Assembly: GCF_014634745.1 (NCBI RefSeq)
Contig: NZ_BMBP01000007.1
Span: forward strand, 1-64,000
Direction of reading: 5' to 3'
Length of the DNA stretch: 64,000 bases
Source: Leuconostoc pseudomesenteroides KCTC 3652
GTDB lineage: Bacteria; Bacillota; Bacilli; Lactobacillales; Lactobacillaceae
Below, piece by piece: positions 34,988-45,700 of this stretch. Numbering within the stretch: position 1 is the stretch's first letter; each line of letters starts with the position of its first letter. The notes beneath the pieces are model-generated. The model saw only the letters and a program-made list of their open reading frames with translations, had not been told where the DNA came from and made no database searches. Made by a program: the position numbers and the translations under genes.

Positions 34988-36832
34988 ATGTTTCAAAATA
35001 TCAAACGCATCTTGATTGGAAAGCCATTAAAAACGTTGGACGAGGGTGGGCAGTCTTTGTCAAAGACAAAAGCCTTGGCGTTGCTTTCATCAGATGCTTT
35101 ATCATCAGTTGCTTATGGAACAGAGTCAATTACAACAGCCTTATTGGCTGCAGGTGCGGTTGCACTGTGGCTGCAGGTACCAATCGCATTGCTTGTTTTG
35201 GTGCTGTTAGCGGCTATTGTAATGAGTTATCGACAAATTATTCACGCTTACCCATCGGGTGGTGGTGCATATGCTGTGGCAAGTGAAAATTGGGGATCTA
35301 AGGCTGGTTTAGTGGCTGGTGGCTCACTGTTAGTTGACTATATGCTAACGGTTGCCGTTTCAGCGTCGGCAGCGGCAGACGCAATTACGGCAGCTGTGCC
35401 TGCGATTCTACCATTTACGGTACCACTGTCGATTATTGTGGTTTTGCTTTTAACTGGTATGAACTTGCGTGGCCTTCGGGAGAGCGCCAATTTCTTAATG
35501 ATTCCAGTCTATTTTTTTATAACGGTTTTGGCGATTATGATTGCTTGGGGTGTTTTTCAAGCAGTGACTGGACAGTTGCCTTATCATGCTGCGGCTAAAA
35601 TTGGGACTAGCTTTAGTGGCTTATCATTTGTCTTGTTCATGCGTGCCTTTTCAAGTGGGTCATCTTCTTTAACTGGAGTTGAAGCAATTTCCAATGCGGT
35701 ACCTAATTTTAAGGTACCTAAAGAGAAGCACGCGGCATCAACATTAGCTTTGATGGCATTAATTTTGGCAGCATTCTTTGGTGGTATTACTTTTCTAAGT
35801 TATTGGTATGGCATCCACCCTAATGCCCATTCAACGGTATTATCACAGATTGCAATGACAACATTTGGGGGACAAAATATTGGCTTCTATATTGTGCAAT
35901 TAGCGACAGCGATGATTTTAGCTGTTGCGGCGAATACTGGATTTTCGGCTTTTCCGATGTTGGCATTGAACCTAGCGCGTGATAAATATTTGCCACATCT
36001 TTACATGGATAAAGGTGATCGTTTAGGATATTCAAATGGTATTTTGTCATTATCTTTTGGGGCAATCATCTTATTGCTTATTTTTCATGGTTCTACGGAT
36101 GCCTTGATTCCACTGTATGCTGTTGGTGTCTTTGTACCATTTACATTGTCACAATCAGGCATGATAATTCACTGGTGGCATAAAAAACCAAAAAATTGGG
36201 TTTTGAAAGCAGTTATTAATTTTGTTGGCGCCTTTATTTCAGCTGTTTTGGTGATAACGTTGTTTGCCACCAGAATTGAACATGTCTGGCCATACTTGTT
36301 GATTATGCCTGTGGTGATGTTTACTTTTCTAAAAATCAAACATCATTATTTGAGCATTGGTAAACAGTTGAGGCTCCAGTATGCCAAAAATGATAACGCC
36401 GTTCGTCATCATTACGATGGCGCAACGGTAATTGTATTGGTGTCAAATATTACTAAGGTGACGACTGAAGCGATTGATTATGCACAATCAATTGGCGATT
36501 ATGTTGTTGCTATGCATGTTAGTTTTGATGTTAATCCAAAAAAAGAGCTGGAAACTTCAACACAATTTAAGTTGGACTTTCCAGATGTGAGATATGTCGA
36601 TATTCATTCGTCGTATCGTTCCATTGTCAAACCAGCATTGAGCTTCGTTGACGCAGTGGCAAAACAAGCCAAAAAGCGCAATCATTCAGTCACTGTTTTG
36701 GTGCCACAATTCGTGCCTAAAAAGCCTTGGCAAAACGTTTTGCATAACCAAAACTCTTTACGCTTACGAACGGCATTTGCTTCGCGAGAAGATATTTCTG
36801 TTTCAACATATTATTATCATTTAACTGAGTAA
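34988..36832 (+). CDS. KimA-type potassium importer (APC superfamily)
   Basis: A 614-residue protein with about 12 membrane helices and a C-terminal cytoplasmic domain of roughly 150 residues. The N-terminus FQNIKRILIGKPLKT and SSDALSSVAYGTES match KimA (YdaO) of Bacillus, and the K+-binding Asp36 falls at the same position. KimA is a high-affinity K+/H+ symporter inhibited by c-di-AMP. The ydaO riboswitch of Bacillus is not present in the short upstream region. ATG 34988 follows GAGAG. The upstream TTG adds five residues without benefit. Confidence 0.82.
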   Translation: MFQNIKRILIGKPLKTLDEGGQSLSKTKALALLSSDALSSVAYGTESITTALLAAGAVALWLQVPIALLVLVLLAAIVMSYRQIIHAYPSGGGAYAVASENWGSKAGLVAGGSLLVDYMLTVAVSASAAADAITAAVPAILPFTVPLSIIVVLLLTGMNLRGLRESANFLMIPVYFFITVLAIMIAWGVFQAVTGQLPYHAAAKIGTSFSGLSFVLFMRAFSSGSSSLTGVEAISNAVPNFKVPKEKHAASTLALMALILAAFFGGITFLSYWYGIHPNAHSTVLSQIAMTTFGGQNIGFYIVQLATAMILAVAANTGFSAFPMLALNLARDKYLPHLYMDKGDRLGYSNGILSLSFGAIILLLIFHGSTDALIPLYAVGVFVPFTLSQSGMIIHWWHKKPKNWVLKAVINFVGAFISAVLVITLFATRIEHVWPYLLIMPVVMFTFLKIKHHYLSIGKQLRLQYAKNDNAVRHHYDGATVIVLVSNITKVTTEAIDYAQSIGDYVVAMHVSFDVNPKKELETSTQFKLDFPDVRYVDIHSSYRSIVKPALSFVDAVAKQAKKRNHSVTVLVPQFVPKKPWQNVLHNQNSLRLRTAFASREDISVSTYYYHLTE

Positions 36833-36921
36833 TGTGGTCTGCATCGGTGTCTCGACCGGTGCATCACGTACATAAATGTGCTATTTAGGCACAATTTTTA
36901 CCATTATAGGAGGCTATAACC

Positions 36922-37080
36922 ATGTCAATGGAAACAAAATGGACGCTATTTTTTATTTGGGTGGTCATTGCAATGACAATCTCAACCGTTGGTTTAGTTA
37001 TGATTATACGGTGGTACCATCGTGAAGTTAAAAAGGTCAAAGCACAAAAACATGAAGAAACAGACCAAAAAAAATCATAA
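36922..37080 (+). CDS. Small single-pass membrane protein (hypothetical)
   Basis: A 52-residue protein with one transmembrane helix (about residues 7-31) and a strongly charged C-terminal tail (REVKKVKAQKHEETDQKK). AGGAGG lies 8 bases before ATG, so translation is likely. It sits between kimA and a two-component system and could be a small regulator of either. No family recognised. Confidence 0.7.
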   Translation: MSMETKWTLFFIWVVIAMTISTVGLVMIIRWYHREVKKVKAQKHEETDQKKS

Positions 37081-37178
37081 TTTCTACAAAAATAGGTGTT
37101 CATGTATGAATATACGTGCATAAAATGCTATCATGACGTATAATCTTAGATATAAGATAATAATTAAGGATAATTGCG

Positions 37179-37895
37179 ATGAAAATTTTGATGATTGAAG
37201 ACAATAAATCTGTATCCGAGATGATGAGCATGTTTTTCAAAAAGGAAGGTTGGCAAGCAACATACAGCTATGATGGTAATCAAGCAGTTGTACTATTCGC
37301 TGAAGATCCTTTCGCATTTGATTTAATTACATTGGATCTCAATTTACCGGGATTAGGTGGCATGCAGGTAGCGGCAAAAATACGTGAGATGAATGATAAC
37401 GTGCCACTAATCATGTTAACTGCAAGAGACAGTGAATCAGATCAGGTATTAGGTCTTGAAATGGGAGCTGATGATTACGTCACCAAGCCCTTTAGTCCGA
37501 TTACATTAATTGCTCGTATTAAAGCGATTGCCCGCCGTGCAGAAAAGGCGGCCATCAATTCCCAACCGACCCACGAAAAATTTGACGTGACAACGGAACA
37601 TTTCCAACTTAATTCGAATACTCGTGAGGCATTCTTGGATGGCAAACCAGTTAAAGCATTGACACCAAAGGAATTCGAATTACTCAAGACGCTAGCGCTT
37701 AAACCTCGACAAGTGTTTTCTCGAGAACAATTGTTGCAGATGGTGTGGGATTATGAATATTTTGGGGATGAACGTACCGTTGATGCTCATGTGAAAAAGT
37801 TACGTCAAAAAATTGAAAAAGCTGGACCTCAAGTTATTCAGACAGTTTGGGGAGTCGGTTATAAGTTCGATGATTCAGGAGTTGAACCAGAATGA
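37179..37895 (+). CDS. OmpR-family response regulator
   Basis: A 238-residue regulator. Receiver with acidic IEDN, phospho-Asp in LITLDLNLPGLGG and Lys in DDYVTKPF. The C-terminal winged helix contains LTPKEFELLKTLA and DERTVDAHVKKLRQKIE, giving the recognition helix. AAGGA precedes ATG. ATGA overlap with the kinase. The stimulus is unknown. Confidence 0.92.
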   Translation: MKILMIEDNKSVSEMMSMFFKKEGWQATYSYDGNQAVVLFAEDPFAFDLITLDLNLPGLGGMQVAAKIREMNDNVPLIMLTARDSESDQVLGLEMGADDYVTKPFSPITLIARIKAIARRAEKAAINSQPTHEKFDVTTEHFQLNSNTREAFLDGKPVKALTPKEFELLKTLALKPRQVFSREQLLQMVWDYEYFGDERTVDAHVKKLRQKIEKAGPQVIQTVWGVGYKFDDSGVEPE

Positions 37896-39304
37896 AAATT
37901 ATGCACCAACAGATGCTCGCTTTTCTCGCCATCCTTATGACGATGATTGTCATTGTTGGTTTTTTATTTGCGCAATTTATGTTTCACTCTGTTTACGAAC
38001 AGACATACAGTAATCTCAATAATTACGCGACGACTTTTTTTTCATTGGTGGTTGATACTGAAGATGACAGTGGCAACAAATTAAATGTAGATCCTAGTGC
38101 ATTTAAAACTGCTAAAAAAGTCATGTCAGATCAAGGTGTTGAAGTGTCGATTTATGATAACAAGACCCACAAGCGCGTTTATGGTAATACTGGCCCTAAA
38201 AAGATTAGTGAAACACTTTGGCAAGAAACTTTTTCTGGTGACTCACGAGTTAAACGAACACGAACAGGTGAACAACTATCAGTGTATCGTGGTTGGATGT
38301 ATGGTGGTGAAAAACTAGGTGTGGTTCGTGTTTCACGCCAAATTGTAGGACGCAGTGCGCAATCAACAATGTTGTTAGAAGAAATGGTTGCTGCCATGGT
38401 GATAGGTGGTACGTTAGCAATGTCATTAGCAGCTGTTATTTCGTGGCGTTGGTCACACGTGATTACAGATATGCAACAAGCCACAGAGCAAATGGCCGAA
38501 GGTAATTATGAACTCAAGCTAAAGCGAACTGGTAAAGACGAACTCGGTCATTTAGCCGGTGATATCAATAATTTATCATTAGCATTACGCGCCCAAAGTG
38601 ATGAAATTATTGAGCAAGAGGAACGACGAAAGCAATTTATGGCTAATGCCTCGCATGAAATGCGTACACCACTGACGACTATGTCAGGTCTGCTAGAAGG
38701 ATTGGCTTATGATGTTTTTCCGGAAGAAGAAAAGTCGCGTGCTTATGCATTGATGCAAAAAGAGACACAACGGCTCATTCGTTTGGTAGAAGAAAATCTT
38801 GACTATGAAAAGTTAAGGGCGAATAAAATTGTCTTACGAAAACAAAAAATTGATGCTTACAAAATGATTAGTGATTTAAGCAACCAGTTAGCTAGTAAAG
38901 CAGCCCATGAAGAGACGACTATTGAGATTTCAGGTGATCAACAAGCTACGGTTTTTGGCGATCAGGATAGACTGACGCAGGTGCTTTTTAATTTGATCAA
39001 TAATGCTATCCAATTCACGCAGAGGGGACAAATTAAGGTGTCAGTGGCCCGCCAAGGTAATGCCACAATCTTTAAGGTGGCAGATACTGGCATTGGCATG
39101 ACAGCTGAACAAGTTGACAATGTTTTTGAGCGTTACTATAAGGCTGATCCGTCCCGTATGTCAACTAAGGGTGAATCAGGCATTGGTATGGCGATTGTCA
39201 AACAGATTGTCACATTGCATGATGGTGATATCACGATTGATTCCACACCAAAAGTTGGTACGACAATCACTGTTACTATACCAGATCAGCAGACTGTCAA
39301 TTAA
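37892..39304 (+). CDS. Sensor histidine kinase with HAMP domain
   Basis: A 470-residue kinase with two membrane helices (about 8-30 and 165-188) flanking an extracellular domain. HAMP follows (about 190-240), then HisKA with NASHEMRTPLTTMSGLLEGL (phospho-His), then HATPase with N box LINNAIQFT, G1 DTGIGMT and G2 GESGIGMAI. Forms an operon with the overlapping response regulator. Confidence 0.92.
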   Translation: MKIMHQQMLAFLAILMTMIVIVGFLFAQFMFHSVYEQTYSNLNNYATTFFSLVVDTEDDSGNKLNVDPSAFKTAKKVMSDQGVEVSIYDNKTHKRVYGNTGPKKISETLWQETFSGDSRVKRTRTGEQLSVYRGWMYGGEKLGVVRVSRQIVGRSAQSTMLLEEMVAAMVIGGTLAMSLAAVISWRWSHVITDMQQATEQMAEGNYELKLKRTGKDELGHLAGDINNLSLALRAQSDEIIEQEERRKQFMANASHEMRTPLTTMSGLLEGLAYDVFPEEEKSRAYALMQKETQRLIRLVEENLDYEKLRANKIVLRKQKIDAYKMISDLSNQLASKAAHEETTIEISGDQQATVFGDQDRLTQVLFNLINNAIQFTQRGQIKVSVARQGNATIFKVADTGIGMTAEQVDNVFERYYKADPSRMSTKGESGIGMAIVKQIVTLHDGDITIDSTPKVGTTITVTIPDQQTVN

Positions 39305-39393
39305 TTTTCGTCAAGGGCATGTTTACAAGATTTTGACGGAAATATAACATCAATCCCTTATACTGAAACTATCAGATATGAGGAGATTGAGCC

Positions 39394-40374
39394 ATGCAAT
39401 TAACAGGCAACGATGCCAACATTAAGGCATTTGACACGACAGATACTGATTTTCAAACGACGGCCAGCGAGAAAAAAATACTCACAATTTTATTAGGTGT
39501 GGGTGTGCTGAGTCTCTTGGTGGCGACATTTTTTGATAAGAACGTCACTAATGCAGTTATGGACCAAAATTCAATTTTTGGTAATGTTTTTCAAAACTAT
39601 GCCGACCAAGGCGCTGGCATTGTATTGTTTGCTGCATTTGAAATTATTGCGTGGACTATCTGGCGACGGGTACAAGATGATGTTTTGCGCTATGTGATGA
39701 CGATTGGTGCGCTAGCGTTTGCGTTTAATCAAATGTTGGCTATTTTGCAAGATATGTTGAGCTATACTTATTCAATGTTGAATAATTTATCTAAGGGTAT
39801 TCCAATGGGCGTGGCAAACAATACTTCTGCGGTGAAAAATTATCCCGAAGTTTTGCGCTGGGGACTGGCTGTCGTTTTAACCGTTGTGCTGTCATTCTTC
39901 TTTTATAATTGGTTACAAAGTAAAAGCGATGCAGACATTCGTTACTTGGTCACAGCGGCGTTAGTTGGTATTGCAGTGGTCTTTATCGCGCAAACGACGA
40001 TTGGTGAAATGAAGTCATTATGGGGACGCTTTCGACCTTATGAAATGACGACAGTTGCCGGCAATACGATGAGTGAATTTACCCCGTGGTATCATTTAAA
40101 TGGTATTAATGGTCATAACTCATTTCCCTCAGGTCATACCATGTCTGGGTGGTTATTCCTCTTCTTGGTTTTCTTTGTTCCTCGTGGCAACATTAGTGCT
40201 CAGAAGAAAATGACGATTTTTGGGATTGCTATGGGAATATTGACCGCAATGAGTCGTGTGCGCATTGGTGCTCACTGGTTGAGTGATGTTACGGTTTCAA
40301 GTATTATTGTTGGCTTGATTATTTTCATGGCAAGCCGCTTATTAGCTGCACACTTTGTTGAACCAACAAAATAA
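39394..40374 (+). CDS. PAP2-family membrane phosphatase
   Basis: A 326-residue membrane protein with the full type-2 phosphatidic acid phosphatase signature: LWGRFRPYE, then NSFPSGHTMSGW (PSGH) and SRVRIGAHWLSDV. About six membrane helices. It may dephosphorylate undecaprenyl pyrophosphate or lipid phosphates. Which one cannot be decided from sequence. GAGGAG lies upstream of ATG. Confidence 0.9.
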   Translation: MQLTGNDANIKAFDTTDTDFQTTASEKKILTILLGVGVLSLLVATFFDKNVTNAVMDQNSIFGNVFQNYADQGAGIVLFAAFEIIAWTIWRRVQDDVLRYVMTIGALAFAFNQMLAILQDMLSYTYSMLNNLSKGIPMGVANNTSAVKNYPEVLRWGLAVVLTVVLSFFFYNWLQSKSDADIRYLVTAALVGIAVVFIAQTTIGEMKSLWGRFRPYEMTTVAGNTMSEFTPWYHLNGINGHNSFPSGHTMSGWLFLFLVFFVPRGNISAQKKMTIFGIAMGILTAMSRVRIGAHWLSDVTVSSIIVGLIIFMASRLLAAHFVEPTK

Positions 40375-40380
40375 ATATTT

Positions 40381-40431
40381 TAAAGCATACAAAAAGCGGT
40401 AATCAATGATTGCCGCTTTTTGTATGCTTTA
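40381..40431. terminator. Bidirectional terminator between PAP2 gene and gatD
   Basis: A 25-bp stem (40381-40405 with 40407-40431) with one G-U pair, containing AAAAAGCGG and CCGCTTTTT. Serves both convergent genes. Confidence 0.92.
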
Positions 40432-41160
40432 AAATGTTTCGGTTGGAATAGCGTTGAGTTTTGATTGCCAGTCAATGGTTGGATATTTACGCGTTAACGC
40501 AGTGGTTAAGACGCGCTTTGCTAAATTGCCATTGCGGGTAAAAATAGGGCCGTGGAAGTAGGAACCGTAAACGTTACGGTAAATTACACCTTCTGTTTGA
40601 TCCATACCATTATTACCATTTCCAGAAACGATAGTACCTAAGGCACGTTCACTTTCACCTAGAAATGTGCGGCCCTGGTGGTTTTCAAACCCATGATATT
40701 CTTCACCAGTTTCGTTATTTTTAATCACAATGTTGCCAGTCAAACGTTCATTGTTGCGCACAGTTAATTTAGGATCGTGCATATTGGTTGTGTAGTGATC
40801 CATGACACCAATACCGTCAACTTTTGTACCGTCAGCCATCATCATATAGTGACCTAGTAATTGGAAACCACCACAAACGGCCAATAACGGTCCGTCATTT
40901 TCAATATATTGTTTCACTTGAATTGCCTTGTCTTGTAAATCATGGGCAACGATTGTTTCTTCGTAATCTTGCCCACCACCGAAAAGAACAAAATCATATT
41001 TGTCAGCGTCAAAATCATCGCCTAATGATACTAATTGATAGTCAACATCTACATCAATTTGTTTGGCGTAGTAGGTTAACGCGATAATGTTGCCATAATC
41101 GCCATAAGTGTTCATTAAGTCGCCATAAAGATGGGCTACGGCAATCGTATAATCAGCCAT
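40429..41160 (-). CDS. gatD: Lipid II isoglutaminyl synthase, glutaminase subunit GatD
   Basis: A 243-residue class I glutamine amidotransferase of the CobB/CobQ type. The nucleophile Cys96 lies in LLAVCGGFQLLG, and a His in SYFHGPIF completes the site. It feeds ammonia to MurT for amidation of D-Glu in peptidoglycan stems. TAATG overlap with murT and an AGGAGGAT site. Confidence 0.94.
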   Translation of the reverse strand: MADYTIAVAHLYGDLMNTYGDYGNIIALTYYAKQIDVDVDYQLVSLGDDFDADKYDFVLFGGGQDYEETIVAHDLQDKAIQVKQYIENDGPLLAVCGGFQLLGHYMMMADGTKVDGIGVMDHYTTNMHDPKLTVRNNERLTGNIVIKNNETGEEYHGFENHQGRTFLGESERALGTIVSGNGNNGMDQTEGVIYRNVYGSYFHGPIFTRNGNLAKRVLTTALTRKYPTIDWQSKLNAIPTETF

Positions 41161-42515
41161 TAGAATCCTCCTTTAATATAACCAGCGCTACGCAATTGTT
41201 CGCGTAATTGTAACATTGCAGTATAAGTGGCTGCAATGTAAACCTTTTGTGTGGGTAGCGACTTGATAGCATCAACAACTTTTGTCAAATCCTCGTAGAC
41301 ACTTTGGTCAGCAAATCCAGCCATTTTGAGACGAACCTGCATGTCACGGTAACGCTCACCACCAGTGGCGATGGCTTTTAAATGTGACTCATGTAATTTT
41401 TCAAACTCTGCATCCCAAATCCAACTTGTGTCAATGCCATCGGCATAGTTTGCGTTAAGTAGTGCCAATAATGAAAAATCATCGTTTTCAGTCAGCATCA
41501 TATCAATCACTGAGTTAGTGCCAACTGGATTTTTGATTAGGACAATGGTGACGTCCTTGCCGTCAACATTAATGGCTTCTTGGCGACCAAAAATTTGTGC
41601 ATTGGATTCAAAAGCTGCTTTGATGTCTCTGGCTGGCACTTCAAATTCTCGACCAACGGCAAATGCAGCCAGCGCATTATAGATATTGTACAAACCACCA
41701 ATTTCAATTCGTAAAGGGGTATTGTCAATACTAAATTCAGAATATTTTGGCGTCAATTTGGTGACGTCGGTGACTTGATAGCGTAAGTTAGGTCGTGCAA
41801 ATTGATCGGTTACGCTGAAATATTTGCCTAAATTAGCATAAGTGATGAAATCGTAATGTAGTACTGAATCATCGGTTGGTGACAGAATGCCATCAGTGTT
41901 AGTGGGTGCTTTACTTGGTTGGTAATCCTCAGGAGACACGTGGTTAAATCCGAAGTAAAGACGCTCATTTGGAAAATCACCACGCGTGAAAATGGGTGAA
42001 TCACCGTTGGACAAGACCACTGCTTGTGGGGCGTTTCGGATACCTGCGACAATTTTGTCGTAGGTCGTATAAATTTCACCATAGCGGTCCATTTGATCGC
42101 GGAAAATGTTGGTCAATACAAACATTCTTGGTTTGATGGCGCTAGAGACTTTTTCGACATTGGCTTCATCAACTTCTAGCACCGCGATTGGTTTCTTGCC
42201 ATTGTTTGATGTCACACGACTTGTTACCAGTGTGCCCGTGATGCCTTGAATCATGTTAGAACCAGATGGATTAGTAATCACTTGGTGACCACCAGCCTCT
42301 AGGACACGGGTGATCAGTGCTGTGGTCAAGGTTTTTCCGTTGGTGCCAGTTACAATCACCAAATCAAAGTCTTGTTGAATACTTTTTAAAATATCTGGGT
42401 CGATTGCCACGGCGAGCTTGCCGGGCAAACTTGTACCCCCGCGATGCAAAACATCATGTAACAGCCAATATGCTGATTTAGCTGTTGCTTTGGCTAATGA
42501 ATTTTTAAGTGTCAT
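41160..42515 (-). CDS. murT: Lipid II isoglutaminyl synthase subunit MurT, zinc-ribbon cysteines lost
   Basis: A 451-residue Mur-ligase-like protein with P-loop GTNGKT (57-62), central domain and the C-terminal DUF1727 domain with a Gly-Ile-Asp-x-Ser-Trp-Ile-Trp-Asp segment that carries the catalytic Asp. In known MurT proteins the middle domain holds a Cys4 ribbon of form CPxC...CPxCGF. Here the matching segments read SPTD (212-215) and SVTDQF (234-239), and I find no Cys in the whole protein. Paired with gatD. GTGGGGA precedes ATG. Confidence 0.93.
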   Translation of the reverse strand: MTLKNSLAKATAKSAYWLLHDVLHRGGTSLPGKLAVAIDPDILKSIQQDFDLVIVTGTNGKTLTTALITRVLEAGGHQVITNPSGSNMIQGITGTLVTSRVTSNNGKKPIAVLEVDEANVEKVSSAIKPRMFVLTNIFRDQMDRYGEIYTTYDKIVAGIRNAPQAVVLSNGDSPIFTRGDFPNERLYFGFNHVSPEDYQPSKAPTNTDGILSPTDDSVLHYDFITYANLGKYFSVTDQFARPNLRYQVTDVTKLTPKYSEFSIDNTPLRIEIGGLYNIYNALAAFAVGREFEVPARDIKAAFESNAQIFGRQEAINVDGKDVTIVLIKNPVGTNSVIDMMLTENDDFSLLALLNANYADGIDTSWIWDAEFEKLHESHLKAIATGGERYRDMQVRLKMAGFADQSVYEDLTKVVDAIKSLPTQKVYIAATYTAMLQLREQLRSAGYIKGGF

Positions 42516-42570
42516 AATATCCCCACTTTCATAAATATCATTTTAACATATCCCAAGCGGTGATGACGTG

Positions 42571-42662
42571 GTTTGTGAAAGGGGTAAGTGCCGTTGGACA
42601 CAACTTCTTCACAAACTGTTTGATCTTTCTTCACACCCCCCCGAATTTTTAGCATATTCACA
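42571..42662. promoter_or_regulatory. Repeat-rich divergent control region (murT / WxL gene)
   Basis: A 9-bp inverted repeat GTTTGTGAA (42571-42579)/TTCACAAAC (42608-42616), three TTCACA copies (42608, 42630, 42657), and a C7 tract in ACACCCCCCCG (42633-42643). The region ends about 40 bp before the WxL-protein start. A likely -10 is GTAAAAT near 42664. Confidence 0.5.
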
Positions 42663-42703
42663 CTGTAAAATGGCATTAAGGTCTGAAACTAAGGAGAAGC
42701 GCT

Positions 42704-45700
42704 GTGAAGGTGAGACAATTATTTTTGATAACAGTACTGATTATGAACAGTTTACTACCATTGATGTCTGTACAGGCAGACGCTATTGAAAAGCCACAGG
42801 CTAGTGCGAGTAGTAGTGCTGAAAAAACGATTGCGGATGTTAAAACGGTCACACAAGAACCTCAAACGAGTTCATCAGTAACTATTGCGTCGGAAAATAA
42901 GACAGAATTAAAAGCGCCAGAAAATCAGGCAATCACTTCTGAAACCACACCGCTGCAAAAAGCGGCAGGTATCGTAGAAGTAACTGACTCTGAAAGCTTT
43001 GTAGCGGCTTGGAACGATCCTGATACACAAAAGATTATTGTGACAGACAATTTCGATTACACACAAAGCGCAGTGACTCAGCCACGTCAAACTGATATTG
43101 AGATTACGAGCGATTCAACTTATCCGACTAACAAGACCATTACATTTGTTAATAACACAGTTTATGGCTTACAAGTTGATGGCACAGGTAGTGTTAGTCC
43201 TAATATTAGTATTCACGATATTAATTTTAAATCGACTAGTGGTGATAATAGTTTGCCAACTATCCAAAGATTATCCGATGTTCAGAACAGTATTCTGTAC
43301 CGTAACACCTCAGAAAGTAACAGTAATACGGCTGGCACATTAACTTTGTCTAATGTGACCTGTGAGTTAGACAATAACAGCGCCCAACTTTCTGGAAATG
43401 CCATGTCAGCTTTTGTGGTGCCTGGCATGCAGATTACGCTGCAAAACCATTTAGCAATGTCCACCCGTGGCACGCAACTCGTTGGTTTGAGTATTCATGC
43501 TGAAGATACTGTTCGCTATAAAGGGGTTCACGATAATTTAGATTTATATTCAGGTAATACTCATAGTTTTTCTTTCCTGGCAGCGACTTGGAGCACTTAT
43601 GCGAACTTAGCATACATTGGCACGCCCAGCAATGAGTATTTCTATAATACTAATGCTTCTTCTGGTGATATTGATATTGACTCAGGGGCAAAAGTTTATT
43701 TATCGCGATTAAATGATAGTTGTGGTGACGCCAATCTGTTGGCGGCTCAAACAGGTGTAATTGCCGGTGAGTACACTTCAGTCACAATTAAAGGACAGCT
43801 TGTAATGTCTGCTAAAGATGCTGCTTTTGTCTTTAAGTCGAGTCGTGGCCCAAATGCACCAGAAAAAATTGTTGAAATTAATGTCAACTCTGGTGGCGTC
43901 CTTGCAATTCAAGGGACAAAAACTTCGGCACCATCAACTGGGCAGAGGTCAGCATTGGGCGTTATTCAAGCGTTTGGGGATAAACAATTAGGGCGAATCA
44001 ACATTAGAAAAAATGCAACTTTTTATCTGAAAACAGCTAATGGTTATGGGCAAACTTTTGTTTCTTATGCCCAAACGCGTAATTGTCGTGGGATTGAATT
44101 AAATATTGATTCCCCGAGATATGTTTTGATAGCAGATGCAGGGACGAGTTCTAGCACAGGTACTTGGGCCGGATATTGCCGTAGTGGTTCTAGTGGCGCG
44201 TTTAATGCCAATTTCAAAGCCGATATTACTGATTCTAATGTGAGTTTTTATCAGAATATTTCCAGTTTCAACAGTGGCAGTTATTTGACGAATAACCCAC
44301 CTGCTGATTCTAGTAATTGGGGTAACATCGATATCAAGCAAATCTCACAGCGTAACGACGGTACAACGAAAAATGGTTACTACCAATTAACTGGGGCAAC
44401 AGAAGCTGTTGAACAAGATTTAATGGTCAGAGGACAACAACATGTCCTTGAAATTACATCACATAAAATGAACTTTTTGGACTATGCATCAATAACTGAC
44501 GCTGATACTGCAGCAAAACGAGCGGGAATACCTAACGCATCCGATCAGGCTAACGCTGTTAGTGATGCTGATCACTTCATTCGTGGTCAAATGTCAGCGA
44601 CATCAAAATTAGTCCCTGTATTTACCACGCCAGATAGTGAGTGCAGTGGAATGGCTAATTTCGCAACTGAAAATGAAAACGATGGCATTACAGTAACATG
44701 GCAGTCACCCGGTTCACCTGGGGTAGTTGATGATACGGTGACAACTGATAGTAATGGTATCTTTGTATTTGAAAGTAAGAAAAGCATGGATGATTCTGTT
44801 CCTGAGGGGGTAGCAACAAGTCACGTTAAGTACCAAATAGGTAATAATGCTATCAGTGTGAGCGCTGGTGGTCAGACTTATGAAACTAATGTGCGCAAAA
44901 CGCCAACTTATGCCCCTCCGGTATATGATTTGGCTTCAATGGTTATTGTCGGCATGCCAAATATTACGTTTAAAACAGCGATTGCTGCTGACGAGATAAT
45001 ACTTAATGCCGAAGACAGTGCTGAACAGTATGTACCATTGGTCACACTGACTAAAGCAGCTAACTCGGAAAATGGTGAAGGAAAAAATTGGACGTTTGAT
45101 ATGGCGGCGTACAATAATGACTATCCTGACAAACCAATTACGGCTAATATGGGAATTGAATTTTGGGTTAAAGCACAGCGTGATGGCGAATCCATTGAAT
45201 CAACACGTATTACTCATGTTTATCATGATTATACGGCTGAGGCAGTAACATATCGCAATATTGCCCCAGATGCCGCAATGCCATTTATCAGTGACACAAT
45301 TGAAATGATGCGTTTTAATCCGTTAAAACGTGGTAAAAACGGTATGTTTAACGTGGAACACCTTGATTTAAGTCGAAATTATGGTTATTTAACCGTAGAT
45401 GATGGCTCGGTACATCACAACAAGCCATGGCAAATGACTGCTCGCTTAGAGTCAACGGGTGCTTTTGCAGATACAGGGTTACAACTACAATATGTTGATG
45501 AACAAGAAAATACTTCAACTTTGTCAAGTGCTGGGGACAGTTTGATAGTTGCAACCGCTCCTCAAGGAAATAATGGAGCATCCAGCGTGCGTTTAGACAC
45601 ATTGTGGAATCAAACAGCAAACGGGCACGGATGGTATTTGACGCTGAATAGTTGGCGCACTGATTATTCGCCGGCTAAGTTCAATTACGATGATGACGAT

